Source: Sphingobacteriales bacterium 44-15 (lineage in GTDB: Bacteria > Bacteroidota > Bacteroidia > Chitinophagales > Chitinophagaceae). From it: a stretch of DNA of 64,000 nucleotides. The translations under genes were made by a program, and so were the position numbers. The DNA lies in assembly GCA_001899685.1 (NCBI GenBank), contig MKWG01000043.1:515942-579941 (forward strand). The letters are read 5' to 3'. Of this stretch, positions 18,060 through 26,537 are shown piece by piece (within the stretch, counting starts at the first letter, position 1; every line of letters starts with the position of its first letter). The notes below the pieces were generated by a model. That model did no database searches, had not been told where the DNA came from, and saw only the letters and a program-made list of their open reading frames with translations.

Positions 18060-18476
18060 TTACTTTTTGATGGTAAAGATTCCATGATCTGATGTGTCGG
18101 TAAGATTTTTAAATTCGCCGCTAATCGTTGTTCTGTTATCTAATAATTTTCCTTGCAGAAGATAATAACAATGATTTTCGAGATAGTAGACCGACAAAAA
18201 TACACTATCACAGGTATTTCTATACCCTCCAAAGGTCACTGCTTCCCCTTTAGGAGTAAGACTTCCTATGGCAAAGTTATTGTCTTCTAATTGATAAGTG
18301 AGTACCGAGGAAGCCCCTGTAGATGCAACACTGGTACCGGAATAAGTACCTTTAACGTCGCAATTAGTAGCTTCAGAAGGTGTAGTATTTTCCTTTTTGC
18401 AACCAGTAGCCTGTATTACTGCTATAGTAACAACAACTGTTACAAGAGTGATTGAAGCAATAAATGTTTTTTTCAT
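18060..18476 (-). CDS. Small lipoprotein, unknown function
   Basis: A 138-residue protein with a lipoprotein signal (VVTIAVIQATGCKK; lipobox ATGC near residue 26). The mature part is beta-rich (CDVKGTYSGTSVAS, LEDNNFAIGSL, TISGEFKNLTDTSDHGIFTI) with four Cys residues after the lipid Cys that could form disulfides. I recognise no family. It converges with the glycan operon, about 50 bases from its last stop. Confidence 0.65.
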   Translation of the reverse strand: MKKTFIASITLVTVVVTIAVIQATGCKKENTTPSEATNCDVKGTYSGTSVASTGASSVLTYQLEDNNFAIGSLTPKGEAVTFGGYRNTCDSVFLSVYYLENHCYYLLQGKLLDNRTTISGEFKNLTDTSDHGIFTIKK

Positions 18477-18699
18477 TTTTTTTATTATTTAGGGTAAATA
18501 CCAAACAGAAAAACTTAAGTCTTATTTCTAACTTTACTATTTTATAAAATATTTTGAGATTTGAATTACTTTAATAAATGTTTAAAATATTGAAATTATA
18601 ACGTCCGTACCTATATCACAAGATATAGCACTAAGGTAATAAAAAAAATATTCTCAGTAATATTACGAACGCCGGCGGCAAACCCTGTTTACTACTCAG

Positions 18700-18975
18700 C
18701 TATAACAACCTTATCACCCCCCAATAATCAAGCAGCAGCACCGAACAAAAAAAGAAAATGAAGAGTATCAGCGCTATTTCAAATGTTTTCTTCATTACAT
18801 TTCTCATTGCTGATCTCAGGAGTATTCCTGCCGTGACATGTATAAGAATACCTAATGAGATAACCGATAGACCCAGGAATAAAAACTGACTTAGAGAAAA
18901 GGTCGCTATCGCCATACCGGCCAATATCAATAATGAGCCGGTTGCTTTCAAAGGGGAGTTTAGATACTTAACCAT
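18700..18975 (-). CDS. Small integral membrane protein, unknown function
   Basis: A 91-residue hydrophobic protein with three predicted membrane helices (ATGSLLILAGMAIATFSL, FLFLGLSVISLGILIHVTAGIL and FEIALILFIFFFCSVLLLDY) separated by a basic loop (RSAMRNVMKK). No family recognised. The hydrophobic design and the gap free of other ORFs support a real gene. Confidence 0.5.
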   Translation of the reverse strand: MVKYLNSPLKATGSLLILAGMAIATFSLSQFLFLGLSVISLGILIHVTAGILLRSAMRNVMKKTFEIALILFIFFFCSVLLLDYWGVIRLL

Positions 18976-19138
18976 AGGATACGTTCTCTTTAGATTAATT
19001 GAGTTGAATATTCAAAATTATTCAACCTTTATTCTACTTTCGCCGGAGCAGAACAATCTTTGGCAGAATTTTATCCTACGCTAAAGAACAGAAAAAGAAA
19101 TCAGAAAAAAATTTACATAAGTTAACCGGGAAGAGAGA

Positions 19139-19200
19139 AGGTTACAGGTTTCACCTCTCACATTTGACGTTTCACTTATTCACTATTCACAACCGCCACT
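19139..19200. repeat. Intergenic repeat (CACATTTGACGTTTCAC)
   Basis: CTCTCACATTTGACGTTTCACTTATTCACTATTCAC-type sequence, here split into TCTCACATTTGACGTTTCAC and its CACTATTCAC tail, matches the inverted form of the repeat block at 1727-1990. Confidence 0.5.
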
Positions 19201-19201
19201 A

Positions 19202-19765
19202 CTATTTCGCAAATTCACCGGTCCACTCGCCATCTTTGTTGAAAATATTCATCCCGCTATCGGAATCTGTACAGGCAAAGGCTCCGGTCCATTCATCTTT
19301 CAGGTCAAAGAAATTATACGTCTTGGAATCTGTCAGCACCATATATCCCACCCATTTCCCTTTCACATCAAAATTGAGCATGACCATCTGGTCTGCCATA
19401 ACGCAATACCCTTTATGATTACCTTCTTTATCGAACATATAGTACCCCAACCAATTGCCGTTTATCAATGGATTGAGACTTAATGAACGAAGCGGGTTAA
19501 GCACTTCATTAAAATGGGGATTGATCTTTGTGTTCAGCTTGGGGTTGATCAGTGCATTGCTTGCCGGATTGATCGCTGCGTTTGAATAAGGGTTGAGATT
19601 CCAGTTAAAAAGCGGGTTGATCTTAAGATTTTTTTCGGGAGAGATACGTTCGTTTTCAACAGGGCTCAACGTTTTGTTGAGTAACGGATTCCTGTTTGCA
19701 GGAAGCTGAGCATATCCCGCAATACAACCTAATATCATTAATGCCGTAAATAAAATTAATTTCAT
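19202..19765 (-). CDS. Secreted octapeptide-repeat protein, unknown function
   Basis: I start at the Met that gives a signal peptide (KLILFTALMILGCIAGYAQ), so the product is 187 residues. Residues 26-105 are ten consecutive eight-residue units with the pattern [N/S]-P-x-x-N-x-x-[I/L] (for example NPLFNWNL, NPYSNAAI, NPASNALI, NPKLNTKI), without any gap or slip. Residues 106-187 form four short beta units ending in WxG or KG (GNHKGY, KGKWVGY, KDEWTGAF, DGEWTGEF). The regular period suggests a solenoid-like coil. I know no matching family. It is a single gene with no operon partner. Confidence 0.75.
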   Translation of the reverse strand: MKLILFTALMILGCIAGYAQLPANRNPLLNKTLSPVENERISPEKNLKINPLFNWNLNPYSNAAINPASNALINPKLNTKINPHFNEVLNPLRSLSLNPLINGNWLGYYMFDKEGNHKGYCVMADQMVMLNFDVKGKWVGYMVLTDSKTYNFFDLKDEWTGAFACTDSDSGMNIFNKDGEWTGEFAK

Positions 19766-20008
19766 AATAGGGTAATTTAATTGCAATACACCAAACAATA
19801 AGAGGTTATAAATTACAGGGATGGCCTATAATGATATTGGATCGTACTTTTCTAACAGAAAACATCAGGGAATACTGACTAAGATCGCCGGTTTTTCCTT
19901 ATAAGGCAAAACTAAACACCAGGCAATATCCCCCGATGAAAATATATTGATTATGTAGTCGCAATTTTTATCAAATACGCTGCACTGACTATCAAATAAT
20001 AATGTTCT

Positions 20009-20938
20009 TTATAAAGTTTTTAAGACATTATTCATATTCCTTACCGCATCGGCGGATTTTGCAAATAAGGCTTTTTCTTCATCGTTAAGGTCAAAATCCA
20101 CTATTTTTTCCCAGCCATTTCTTCCTATTATCACGGGAACACCAAGGCATATATCTTTTTGCCCGTATTCCCCTTCAAGATAAACACAACAGGGCAACAA
20201 ACGTTTCTCATCCCTCACGATCGCCTTTACAAGGTCTGCGCCTGAAGCACCCGGGGCATACCATGCAGAAGTGCCCAGCAAACGGGTAAGGGTAGCGCCG
20301 CCAACCATTGTATCTGCAGCTACTTTTTGGAGTGCTTCCGCAGACAGGTATTTGCTGACGGGAGTACTGTTATAAGTAGCCAGCCTTGTCAGCGGTATCA
20401 TCGTTGTATCACCATGTCCGCCGATCACAACACCCTGCAGGTCATTCGGGGAAGCCGGAATAGCCTGGCTCAGGTAATATTTAAACCTTGAGCTGTCTAA
20501 TATACCGCCCATACCGATCACCCTGTTTTTGGGCAGGCCACTTGATGTAAGTGCCAGGTAGGTCATGGTATCCATGGGGTTGCTGATAATAATTATAATA
20601 GCATCCGGAGAGTGCTGGAGTATATTCTGTGTAACATTTTTTACTATTCCTGCATTTATCCCGATCAGTTCTTCCCGTGTCATTCCCGGTTTGCGGGGAA
20701 TCCCGGAGGTGATCAGTACCACATCACTGTTTTTTGTTTTTGCATAATCATTGGTGCTTCCCACTATTCTTGTATCAAAACGCAGCAATGCTGCTGTCTG
20801 CATCATATCAATAGCCTTTCCTTCTGCCAGTCCTTCTTTAATATCAAGCAAAACCAATTCATCGCATAAGGCAGTTCTCGCAATATTATCAGCGCATGTG
20901 GCGCCTACAGCGCCAGCACCTACTACAGTTACTTTCAT
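20009..20938 (-). CDS. mdh: Malate dehydrogenase
   Basis: A 309-residue cytoplasmic NAD-dependent enzyme of the lactate-dehydrogenase-like malate dehydrogenase type, which interconverts malate and oxaloacetate in the TCA cycle. Seen are the nucleotide motif VVGAGAVGATCADNIA (residues 4-19), the coenzyme-selecting Asp in LVLLDIKEG, GIPRKPGMTREEL (substrate Arg residues), ISNPMDTMTYLA, MGGILDSSRFKYYL (catalytic Asp and Arg) and VIGGHGDTTMIPL with the catalytic His. The length is normal. MGGxLDxxRF is typical of malate rather than lactate enzymes. Confidence 0.96.
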   Translation of the reverse strand: MKVTVVGAGAVGATCADNIARTALCDELVLLDIKEGLAEGKAIDMMQTAALLRFDTRIVGSTNDYAKTKNSDVVLITSGIPRKPGMTREELIGINAGIVKNVTQNILQHSPDAIIIIISNPMDTMTYLALTSSGLPKNRVIGMGGILDSSRFKYYLSQAIPASPNDLQGVVIGGHGDTTMIPLTRLATYNSTPVSKYLSAEALQKVAADTMVGGATLTRLLGTSAWYAPGASGADLVKAIVRDEKRLLPCCVYLEGEYGQKDICLGVPVIIGRNGWEKIVDFDLNDEEKALFAKSADAVRNMNNVLKTL

Positions 20939-20986
20939 TTGTAAATTTTATTTTTTAATGACCGATTAAATTATGGGCAAAATAAA

Positions 20987-21484
20987 CTATTTAACATACT
21001 TCAACAAATCCTCAATAGGCGGCGAGCCTTCAAATGTCTTGAGCAAAGCATATTTTTTATCATAAATGGCTATAAAAGGAAACACTTTCATTTTGAAATA
21101 ACCGGTGAAAAAGAACTTCGGATCATAACCCACTGTTATATTTTTATACTGGCTGAGCCCGTATTTTTCATAAAAATCACGCATCTTTTCAAAGGCCAGT
21201 GGTGTTACCATCAGCAACTGGCTATGCTTAAACCCTGATATATGCTGCCTGATCAACTCCGTTTCGTGCTGGCAGTGCTCACAATCCGGGCTGAAAACCA
21301 TTACTACAGTTTTTTTGTTTTTTGGAAGGTCCTTCTTGGTATACCAGGTAGCACTGTCGGGCAAAAGCACGGAAAATTGAGGTAGCGGATAAAGCGTATA
21401 AGCCGGCGGGGGCACAGTATCCTGTTGTGCAAAGCCGGTTGCTCCTAAAAAGCACAATATAATCAGTGCCGGTAAATGCTTCAT
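20987..21484 (-). CDS. Periplasmic thioredoxin-like protein with CEHC motif
   Basis: The chosen start gives a signal peptide (KHLPALIILCFLGATGFAQ) and 165 residues; ten codons upstream are open but unlikely to be used. The thioredoxin fold is seen in KKTVVMVFSPDCEHCQHETELI (Cys-Glu-His-Cys in place of the classic CGPC) and the cis-Pro strand FPFIAIYDKKYALLKTFEG. A C-x-x-C with acidic/His spacing is common in Bacteroidota thiol-reductases. It may act on cell-envelope thiols or cytochrome maturation; the partner is unknown. Confidence 0.85.
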   Translation of the reverse strand: MKHLPALIILCFLGATGFAQQDTVPPPAYTLYPLPQFSVLLPDSATWYTKKDLPKNKKTVVMVFSPDCEHCQHETELIRQHISGFKHSQLLMVTPLAFEKMRDFYEKYGLSQYKNITVGYDPKFFFTGYFKMKVFPFIAIYDKKYALLKTFEGSPPIEDLLKYVK

Positions 21485-21636
21485 ATCTAGTGTTTTTTCT
21501 TTAAAAGTACACAATCATCAGATAAACCGCTCTTGTTAAAAAAATGTCAGTATAAACATCACATTAACATTGTTTGTCAACAATATGTAGATTTGCAGGA
21601 GCGTTGTACCCGGGTTATGATGACTATTGCTATGTT

Positions 21637-21724
21637 AATCGTGAAACGTCAGAAGTCAAAAGTGAAAACCTCACATCTCACCCCTGCCTCGCCGGCAGGC
21701 AGGTTTCACGTCTCACAATTGTTT
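21637..21724. repeat. Intergenic inverted repeat (GTGAAACGT ... ACGTCTCAC)
   Basis: GTGAAACGTC at the left and GGTTTCACGTCTCAC at the right form opposing arms. Between them lies the GC-rich palindrome CCTGCCTCGCCGGCAGGCAGG-type core (CGCCGGCAGGCAGG). It is the clearest single copy of the dispersed family. Confidence 0.6.
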
Positions 21725-21756
21725 ACGGCACAATAGTCTTAACTTAACACTATAAT

Positions 21757-22206
21757 ATGAAGAAAGTATACTGCCTCTTACTGGTTCTTGGTACCGGCTG
21801 CATGACTTTTGCCCAGGTAAATGCAAACAGTGCTCCCGCAAAAGAAATACTGGTATTAAAAGAAACCAAATTCGATTTCGGGAAAATCCCCCAGGGTAAG
21901 CCGGTTACACATATCTTTGAAGTAGTAAATACAGGCAGTGAGCCGTTACAGATAGAAAACGTACAGGCTTCCTGCGGCTGTACTACCCCACAGTGGGATC
22001 ATGACCCGATTGCACCGGGCGCCGCAAAGAAAATCACCGTAGGATATAATGCGGCCGCAAATGGTCCCTTTGAAAAGACGATAACGATATTCTATGATTC
22101 CGGTAAAACAAAACAGCTCTTTATTAAAGGCGAAGTGTGGCAAACTCCTGCCGAGCCGGCGCCCGCTAATGCAAGTGTTCAATTATTAAAAAATATAAAC
22201 CGTTAA
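21757..22206 (+). CDS. DUF1573 secreted protein
   Basis: A 149-residue protein with a signal peptide (KKVYCLLLVLGTGCMTFAQ) and one DUF1573 immunoglobulin-like domain. Motifs are ETKFDFGKIPQGKPVTHIFEVVNTG, NVQASCGCTTPQWD and GKTKQLFIKGEVW. The CGCTxP signature is constant in the family. DUF1573 proteins are abundant, exported and of unknown function in Bacteroidota. It is followed three bases later by a paralogue, and the two are probably one transcript. Confidence 0.92.
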   Translation: MKKVYCLLLVLGTGCMTFAQVNANSAPAKEILVLKETKFDFGKIPQGKPVTHIFEVVNTGSEPLQIENVQASCGCTTPQWDHDPIAPGAAKKITVGYNAAANGPFEKTITIFYDSGKTKQLFIKGEVWQTPAEPAPANASVQLLKNINR

Positions 22207-22209
22207 ATA

Positions 22210-22656
22210 ATGAAAAAAATACTATTCACCTTAGCGGCTTTTGCCGTAACCTCATGGGCTGTAGCTCAGGACAACCAGGCGAAACCTAAAGCTGAAGACT
22301 TTATAAGCTTTAAAGAAAAAAAACATGACTTTGGAAAGATAAAGCAGGGGACGCCTGTCAATTACGAGTTCGCTTTTACAAATATAACCGACAAGCCGGT
22401 GATCATTGAAAATGCGTGGGCTTCCTGTGGTTGCACCACCCCTACAAAGCCTGAACAGCCTATAGCAAAAGGAAAGAACAATGTGATCAAGGCCGGTTTT
22501 AATGCAGCCGCTGCAGGTCCCTTCGATAAAACGGTATATGTAAAGGTACAGGGTGTTGATATCCCCCTGGAGCTGAAAATATCCGGTGAAGTATTGAATG
22601 CCGACGCCTACGCAAAATATGAAGCTGAGAAAAAAGATAATAAAGGGGGGAAATAG
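22210..22656 (+). CDS. DUF1573 secreted protein (paralogue)
   Basis: A 148-residue protein with a signal peptide (KKILFTLAAFAVTSWAVAQ) and one DUF1573 domain: KKHDFGKIKQGTPVNYEFAFTN, NAWASCGCTTPTKPE, and GVDIPLELKISGEVL. It shares domain layout and length with the upstream gene and probably arose by tandem duplication. The C terminus differs (charged KYEAEKKDNKGGK). No specific function can be assigned. Confidence 0.92.
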   Translation: MKKILFTLAAFAVTSWAVAQDNQAKPKAEDFISFKEKKHDFGKIKQGTPVNYEFAFTNITDKPVIIENAWASCGCTTPTKPEQPIAKGKNNVIKAGFNAAAAGPFDKTVYVKVQGVDIPLELKISGEVLNADAYAKYEAEKKDNKGGK

Positions 22657-22661
22657 GAGAT

Positions 22662-22756
22662 ATTAGTGGTAAGGGATAAGTAGTAAGTAGTAAGTGGTAG
22701 GCGTTAAAGTCGCCATCACTTTTTGACCCTTCACTTTTCACCTTTCACGTCTCACA
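22662..22756. repeat. Intergenic repeat (TAAGTGG and TTCACCTTTCACGTCTCAC)
   Basis: Direct AAGTAGTAAGTGG units on the left and CTTTTCACCTTTCACGTCTC on the right, matching the block at 1727-1990. Confidence 0.5.
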
Positions 22757-22800
22757 TCCCCCGAGAGCATATTCCAAATTAACACAAACATTCTTGGTAA

Positions 22801-22829
22801 AAGAGCCCGGTACCGGGCTCTTTGCTTTT
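22801..22829. terminator. Bidirectional terminator
   Basis: A perfect 22-base palindrome, AAGAGCCCGG/CCGGGCTCTT around TA, at 22801-22822. T-rich tails lie on both sides (TTGCTTTTA on plus, TTTTACC on minus). It can end the DUF1573 transcript on plus and the small ORF on minus. Confidence 0.85.
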
Positions 22830-22864
22830 AATCGCAGTTCAGCCTGAGGTTTGCAATATTGCCT

Positions 22865-22978
22865 CTATTGTTTCCTGTATGTTTCTTCCACCAGGTTGTC
22901 ACAAGGATCCCGGTAAGTCACAACCAGAGAGAATAAGCCAATAAATAATACACTAAATGAAAGGAATATTTGCTTCAT
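22865..22978 (-). CDS. Possible small membrane protein (37 aa)
   Basis: An ATG-started ORF whose product begins MKQIFLSFSVLFIGLFSLVV, a signal or single membrane helix, followed by a hydrophilic tail with one Cys (YRDPCDNLVEETYRKQ). It lies upstream of the bidirectional terminator on the minus strand, which would end its transcript. No family recognised. It could be chance, but the helix plus a matched terminator makes it plausible. Confidence 0.35.
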   Translation of the reverse strand: MKQIFLSFSVLFIGLFSLVVTYRDPCDNLVEETYRKQ

Positions 22979-23111
22979 ACAGTTTGTTTTGACGTTTTAA
23001 GATGTTATAGAAGACCTGTATTCTTTCATCGGGAAACAGCAAAAATATCATCAATAAATTTTTTAAAAGTGTTTTAAGAGTTATCTTGAACACTCACCTG
23101 CTACAATCAGT

Positions 23112-24128
23112 ATGGAACGGGTAAATATTAAACAGCTTGCAGCAATGCTTAACTTGTCAATAGCTACCGTATCCAAAGCCCTGCGGGATAGTTACGACAT
23201 CAGTAAAGCAACCAAGGAAAAAGTCATTGAGCTGGCTGCCCGGCTCAATTATGAGCCCAATCCCCATGCCAGCAGTTTAAGAAGGAACAAAAGCAAAACG
23301 ATTGCTGTCATCGTCCCGGAGATAGCTAATAATTATTTTGCACTCGCCATCAATGGCATTGAATCCGTGGCGGAGGAAAATAGCTTTCATGTGCTGATAT
23401 ACCTTACACACGAGGATTTTGAAAAAGAAAAAATGTTTGCCCGGCACCTGCTCAGCGGCAGGGTAGATGGGGTGCTTGTATCAATATCAGGCGCTACCAC
23501 CGACTATGCCCACCTGAGAGCATTGGAACAAAAAGACATCCCGGTCGTGTACTTTGACCGCGTTTCGGAAGCGGAAGATGCAAAACGTATAACCACCGAC
23601 GATTTTGAGAGCAGCAGGCTCGCAACCTCCCATCTTATAACAAAGGGATGCACCAGGATTGCCCATCTTGCCATATCACAACACACGTCTATTGGTAAAA
23701 AAAGAAAAGGAGGTTACCTGCAGGCGCTGGCAGATCACAATATCCCGGTTGATGACTCTCTTATAATATATTGCGGTAATTATGATGAGAAAAATGCAGC
23801 TTCCATAGCAGATTTGCTGCTGTATAAAAAGTGCGACGGCATATTTGCAGCTGTAGAAAAATATGCGATCACTACTTATGAACAATGCAGCGCGCTCAAT
23901 ATATCTATACCGCAACAGGTGAAAGTAATAGCCTTTTCCAATCTGCAAACAGCCTCCCTGCTCAATCCTCCGCTTACCACTATTACCCAGCCTGCCTTTG
24001 ATATCGGAAGAGAGGCGGCCAGTATACTTTTCAACACACTCAATAAAAAAATTCCGCCCGGCGATCCGGAGAATATTATATTGAAATCATTGCTGATAGA
24101 GCGGGACTCTACCAGTGGTGAATGGTGA
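23112..24128 (+). CDS. LacI-family transcriptional regulator
   Basis: A 338-residue repressor-type protein. The N-terminal helix-turn-helix and hinge are IKQLAAMLNLSIATVSKALRDSYDIS...KVIELAARLNYEPNPHASSLR (residues 5-60), with the hinge Leu typical for bending CG-centred palindromes. A periplasmic-binding-protein-like sensor domain follows (SKTIAVIVPEIANNYFALAINGIE, SGRVDGVLVSIS, VVYFDRVSE, ITTDDFESSRLATSHLI). It stands alone and converges on the GH88 gene, so its targets are not obvious; a sugar effector is expected. Confidence 0.93.
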   Translation: MERVNIKQLAAMLNLSIATVSKALRDSYDISKATKEKVIELAARLNYEPNPHASSLRRNKSKTIAVIVPEIANNYFALAINGIESVAEENSFHVLIYLTHEDFEKEKMFARHLLSGRVDGVLVSISGATTDYAHLRALEQKDIPVVYFDRVSEAEDAKRITTDDFESSRLATSHLITKGCTRIAHLAISQHTSIGKKRKGGYLQALADHNIPVDDSLIIYCGNYDEKNAASIADLLLYKKCDGIFAAVEKYAITTYEQCSALNISIPQQVKVIAFSNLQTASLLNPPLTTITQPAFDIGREAASILFNTLNKKIPPGDPENIILKSLLIERDSTSGEW

Positions 24129-24238
24129 AAAGTGAGCGGCGAGAGCCTTTCACGCCTGCCTGTCGGCAGACAGGTTTGTCATCTCACGTTTATCGTGTGT
24201 CGCTATTCACCATTCACTATTGCCCATTCACCCTCTAT
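24117..24238. repeat. Intergenic repeat with CCTGCCTGTCGGCAGACAGG palindrome
   Basis: GTGGTGAATGGTGAAAAGTG and a mirrored run of CACCATTCACTATTGCCCATTCACC-type words (for example CTATTCACCATTCACTATTG) flank a GC-rich palindrome CCTGCCTGTCGGCAGACAGG. It lies between the convergent LacI and GH88 genes. Confidence 0.55.
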
Positions 24239-25433
24239 CCTTTATAAACCATTCTTTATACCTGCACAATGCTTCTACAAAATAATAGTCGGCATAGGTA
24301 AGCGGTACATCTATTTCAGAGTGATTAGGAAAATGCCCGACATTATGTTCCAATATAAATCCCCCGTTCGTTCCCAATTTTGCGCGATAAGCAGGAGAGC
24401 TTAAGGAACGCAGCATGACTTCAGCAGCATTTTTATATATCCTGCTTTTTTTAGAGTCAGTATATCTCGAAAGCTCCAGCAAAGCAGACGCCATTATTGC
24501 ACCGGCAGAAGCGTCTCTTCTGGCATTAGGAATATCGGGCGCATTAAAATCCCAATACGGTATCTTGTCTGCAGGAAGATTAGGATGATTAAGCAGGAAG
24601 TCTGCGATATGGGTTGCCTGTGACAGATATGCTGCATCCTTTGTAAACCTGTACATCAGGGTGAAGCCGTATAATCCCCAGGCCTGCCCCCTCGCCCATG
24701 CAGATTCGTCTGCATATCCCTGGTGAGTGGCTTTTTTAATTATTTTTCCTGTTTCCAGGTCATAATCCACTACGTGATAAGAGCTGTAATCCGGGCGGTA
24801 ATGATTTTTGATGGTAGTGTTGGCATGATTAACCGCAATTTCATTGAATTTCTGATCGCCGCCATTTTTTGCAACCCACTCCAGCAACTCAAGGTTCATC
24901 ATATTATCTATGATCACCGGGCAATTGAAGTTACTGTTTTTATTCCAGGATTGTATGGAAGCTATTGAAGGGCGGTACCTTGTAGATAAAGAGGCAGCAG
25001 CAGTAAATATTACATCTTTATAATGCTGGTCGCCCGTGATCTTATATGCATTCCCAAAGCTGCAAAAGATCATGAAGCCCAGGTCATGTGTACCCGTGTT
25101 CAGCTTCTCCTTCTCCAGTATACCCAGCCTTTTTTCCGCCTCGGCTTTTAAAGCCTCGTCTTTTGTTGCTTTATACAACAACCATAATGTTCCGGGATAA
25201 AAGCCGCTGCACCACCAGGAGGTTTTACTGGTAATAAGATGCTTTGAGGAATCATTATATGTCCTCGGCATCACATCAGGAGGCAGGTCTTTCATCAGGT
25301 ATTTGTACTGCTCGGCGGCAAACCTGAGATTATCGTCGGCAAGTTGCCGCATGGATTGCTTACGTGTTTGTGCTATCCCGGCCAATGCGAGTATGGTACA
25401 AATAATCGTCAGTTTGATTTTGGAGATCATCAT
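24228..25433 (-). CDS. Glycoside hydrolase family 88 (unsaturated glucuronyl hydrolase)
   Basis: A 401-residue exported enzyme (signal KLTIICTILALAGIAQ) that removes the 4,5-unsaturated uronic acid left at the end of oligosaccharides by polysaccharide lyases. Family motifs are SWWCSGFYPGTLWLLY (about residues 72-87), VIIDNMMNLELLEW with a catalytic-type Asp (about 177-190), THQGYADESAWARGQAWGLYGF and PYWDFNAPDIPNARRDASAGAIMASALLEL. It is the last gene of the minus-strand PUL, 25 bases after the LacI gene. Its presence supports a uronic-acid substrate cleaved by elimination. Confidence 0.95.
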   Translation of the reverse strand: MMISKIKLTIICTILALAGIAQTRKQSMRQLADDNLRFAAEQYKYLMKDLPPDVMPRTYNDSSKHLITSKTSWWCSGFYPGTLWLLYKATKDEALKAEAEKRLGILEKEKLNTGTHDLGFMIFCSFGNAYKITGDQHYKDVIFTAAASLSTRYRPSIASIQSWNKNSNFNCPVIIDNMMNLELLEWVAKNGGDQKFNEIAVNHANTTIKNHYRPDYSSYHVVDYDLETGKIIKKATHQGYADESAWARGQAWGLYGFTLMYRFTKDAAYLSQATHIADFLLNHPNLPADKIPYWDFNAPDIPNARRDASAGAIMASALLELSRYTDSKKSRIYKNAAEVMLRSLSSPAYRAKLGTNGGFILEHNVGHFPNHSEIDVPLTYADYYFVEALCRYKEWFIKDRG

Positions 25434-25458
25434 CAGTTTGATATTTAAAAATGCAGGT

Positions 25459-26511
25459 TTATGTTGACATACGCCGGATCAGCTCTACCGGCGTGATAAT
25501 AGGCAATTGATCTACCATAGTCTGCTGAGTTCCTTTCAGGAGCTTAAGCAGCTCCCGTACAATGACCTTTCCCGTACGCCCCGGAAACTGGTCTATCGTC
25601 GTAATGGAAGGCGAAGCTATCGAAGTTCTCGGATCATTGGAATAACCTACGATACGTAATTTTTTAGGTACTGTAATGCCAATTTCCTTGGCAAACTGCA
25701 GCGCAGCAAGCGCCGTAAGGTCATTAGCCGCAAATATAGCATCAGGATAAGGAGGCTTGTTAAAAAGCGCATGCAGCGATTTACGGGCATTCTCCTCATT
25801 CAGTTCCTGGTAAAAAATATATTCTTTAAGAACAGGTACATTGTGTTGTATCATGGCTTTCTCAAACCCTGCATACCGGTCAACATACAGATTACAGCTC
25901 AGCGGACCATTAATGAAAGCAACCCTTTTTGCACCCAGCTCCAGCAGGTGAGAAACAGCAAGATAGGCTCCCCTGAAATCATCGCCTTTTATAATGCAGG
26001 CCGGATAGGGCTTCATGGGAACACGATCATAAAATATCACGGGAATATTGTTCTGGCTGAGTATGTCAAAGTGGTCAAAGCTGGTTGTAAACAACGTGCA
26101 GGACGCTATTACCCCATCCACCCTTGAAGCATATAGAGTACGTGTTAAGTCTTTCTCCATTTCAAGCTGGTCGTTCGACTGGCAGATGATAAGGTTGTAT
26201 CCCTGCGCATGCAACTGGTTCTGAATGGTAGTAATGACTTCGGTATGAAAGAACATAGATATGCGGGGAACGATCAATCCAATGGTATGTGTTTTATTGG
26301 TTCGCAAACCCGATGCCATCACATTACGCTTATACCCCTTTTCTTCTATCATCGTCATCACTTTGGTTCTTGTAGCCTCATGAACGTGCGGATGATTATT
26401 AAGCACACGGGAAATAGTCGCCGGTGATAAGTGCAGCGCCTCTGCAATATCGTGTATGGAATTTTTCCCTTTTTTTTTCTTCTTCTTTGTTTCCATATTC
26501 CTGTTCTGCAA
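25459..26511 (-). CDS. LacI-family regulator inside the PUL
   Basis: A 350-residue LacI protein. An unusual lysine-rich leader (TKKKKKKGKN) precedes the helix-turn-helix SIHDIAEALHLSPATISRVLNNHPHV (about residues 17-42) and hinge YKRNVMASGLR. The sensor domain shows THTIGLIVPRISMFFHTEVITTI, YASRVDGVIASC and RVAFINGPLSCNLYVDRYAGFE. Encoded between the heparinase and GH88 genes, it is the natural candidate to bind the CG-centred palindromes upstream of susC at 40444-40495. A Met six residues in is an alternative start. Confidence 0.94.
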   Translation of the reverse strand: MQNRNMETKKKKKKGKNSIHDIAEALHLSPATISRVLNNHPHVHEATRTKVMTMIEEKGYKRNVMASGLRTNKTHTIGLIVPRISMFFHTEVITTIQNQLHAQGYNLIICQSNDQLEMEKDLTRTLYASRVDGVIASCTLFTTSFDHFDILSQNNIPVIFYDRVPMKPYPACIIKGDDFRGAYLAVSHLLELGAKRVAFINGPLSCNLYVDRYAGFEKAMIQHNVPVLKEYIFYQELNEENARKSLHALFNKPPYPDAIFAANDLTALAALQFAKEIGITVPKKLRIVGYSNDPRTSIASPSITTIDQFPGRTGKVIVRELLKLLKGTQQTMVDQLPIITPVELIRRMST

Positions 26512-26537
26512 TGAAACTTTTATCAGTATTTTGTTTA

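Noticed and set aside
21533..21736. 67-codon plus-strand ORF
   Set aside because: Most of it is the dispersed repeat block, which is noncoding elsewhere.
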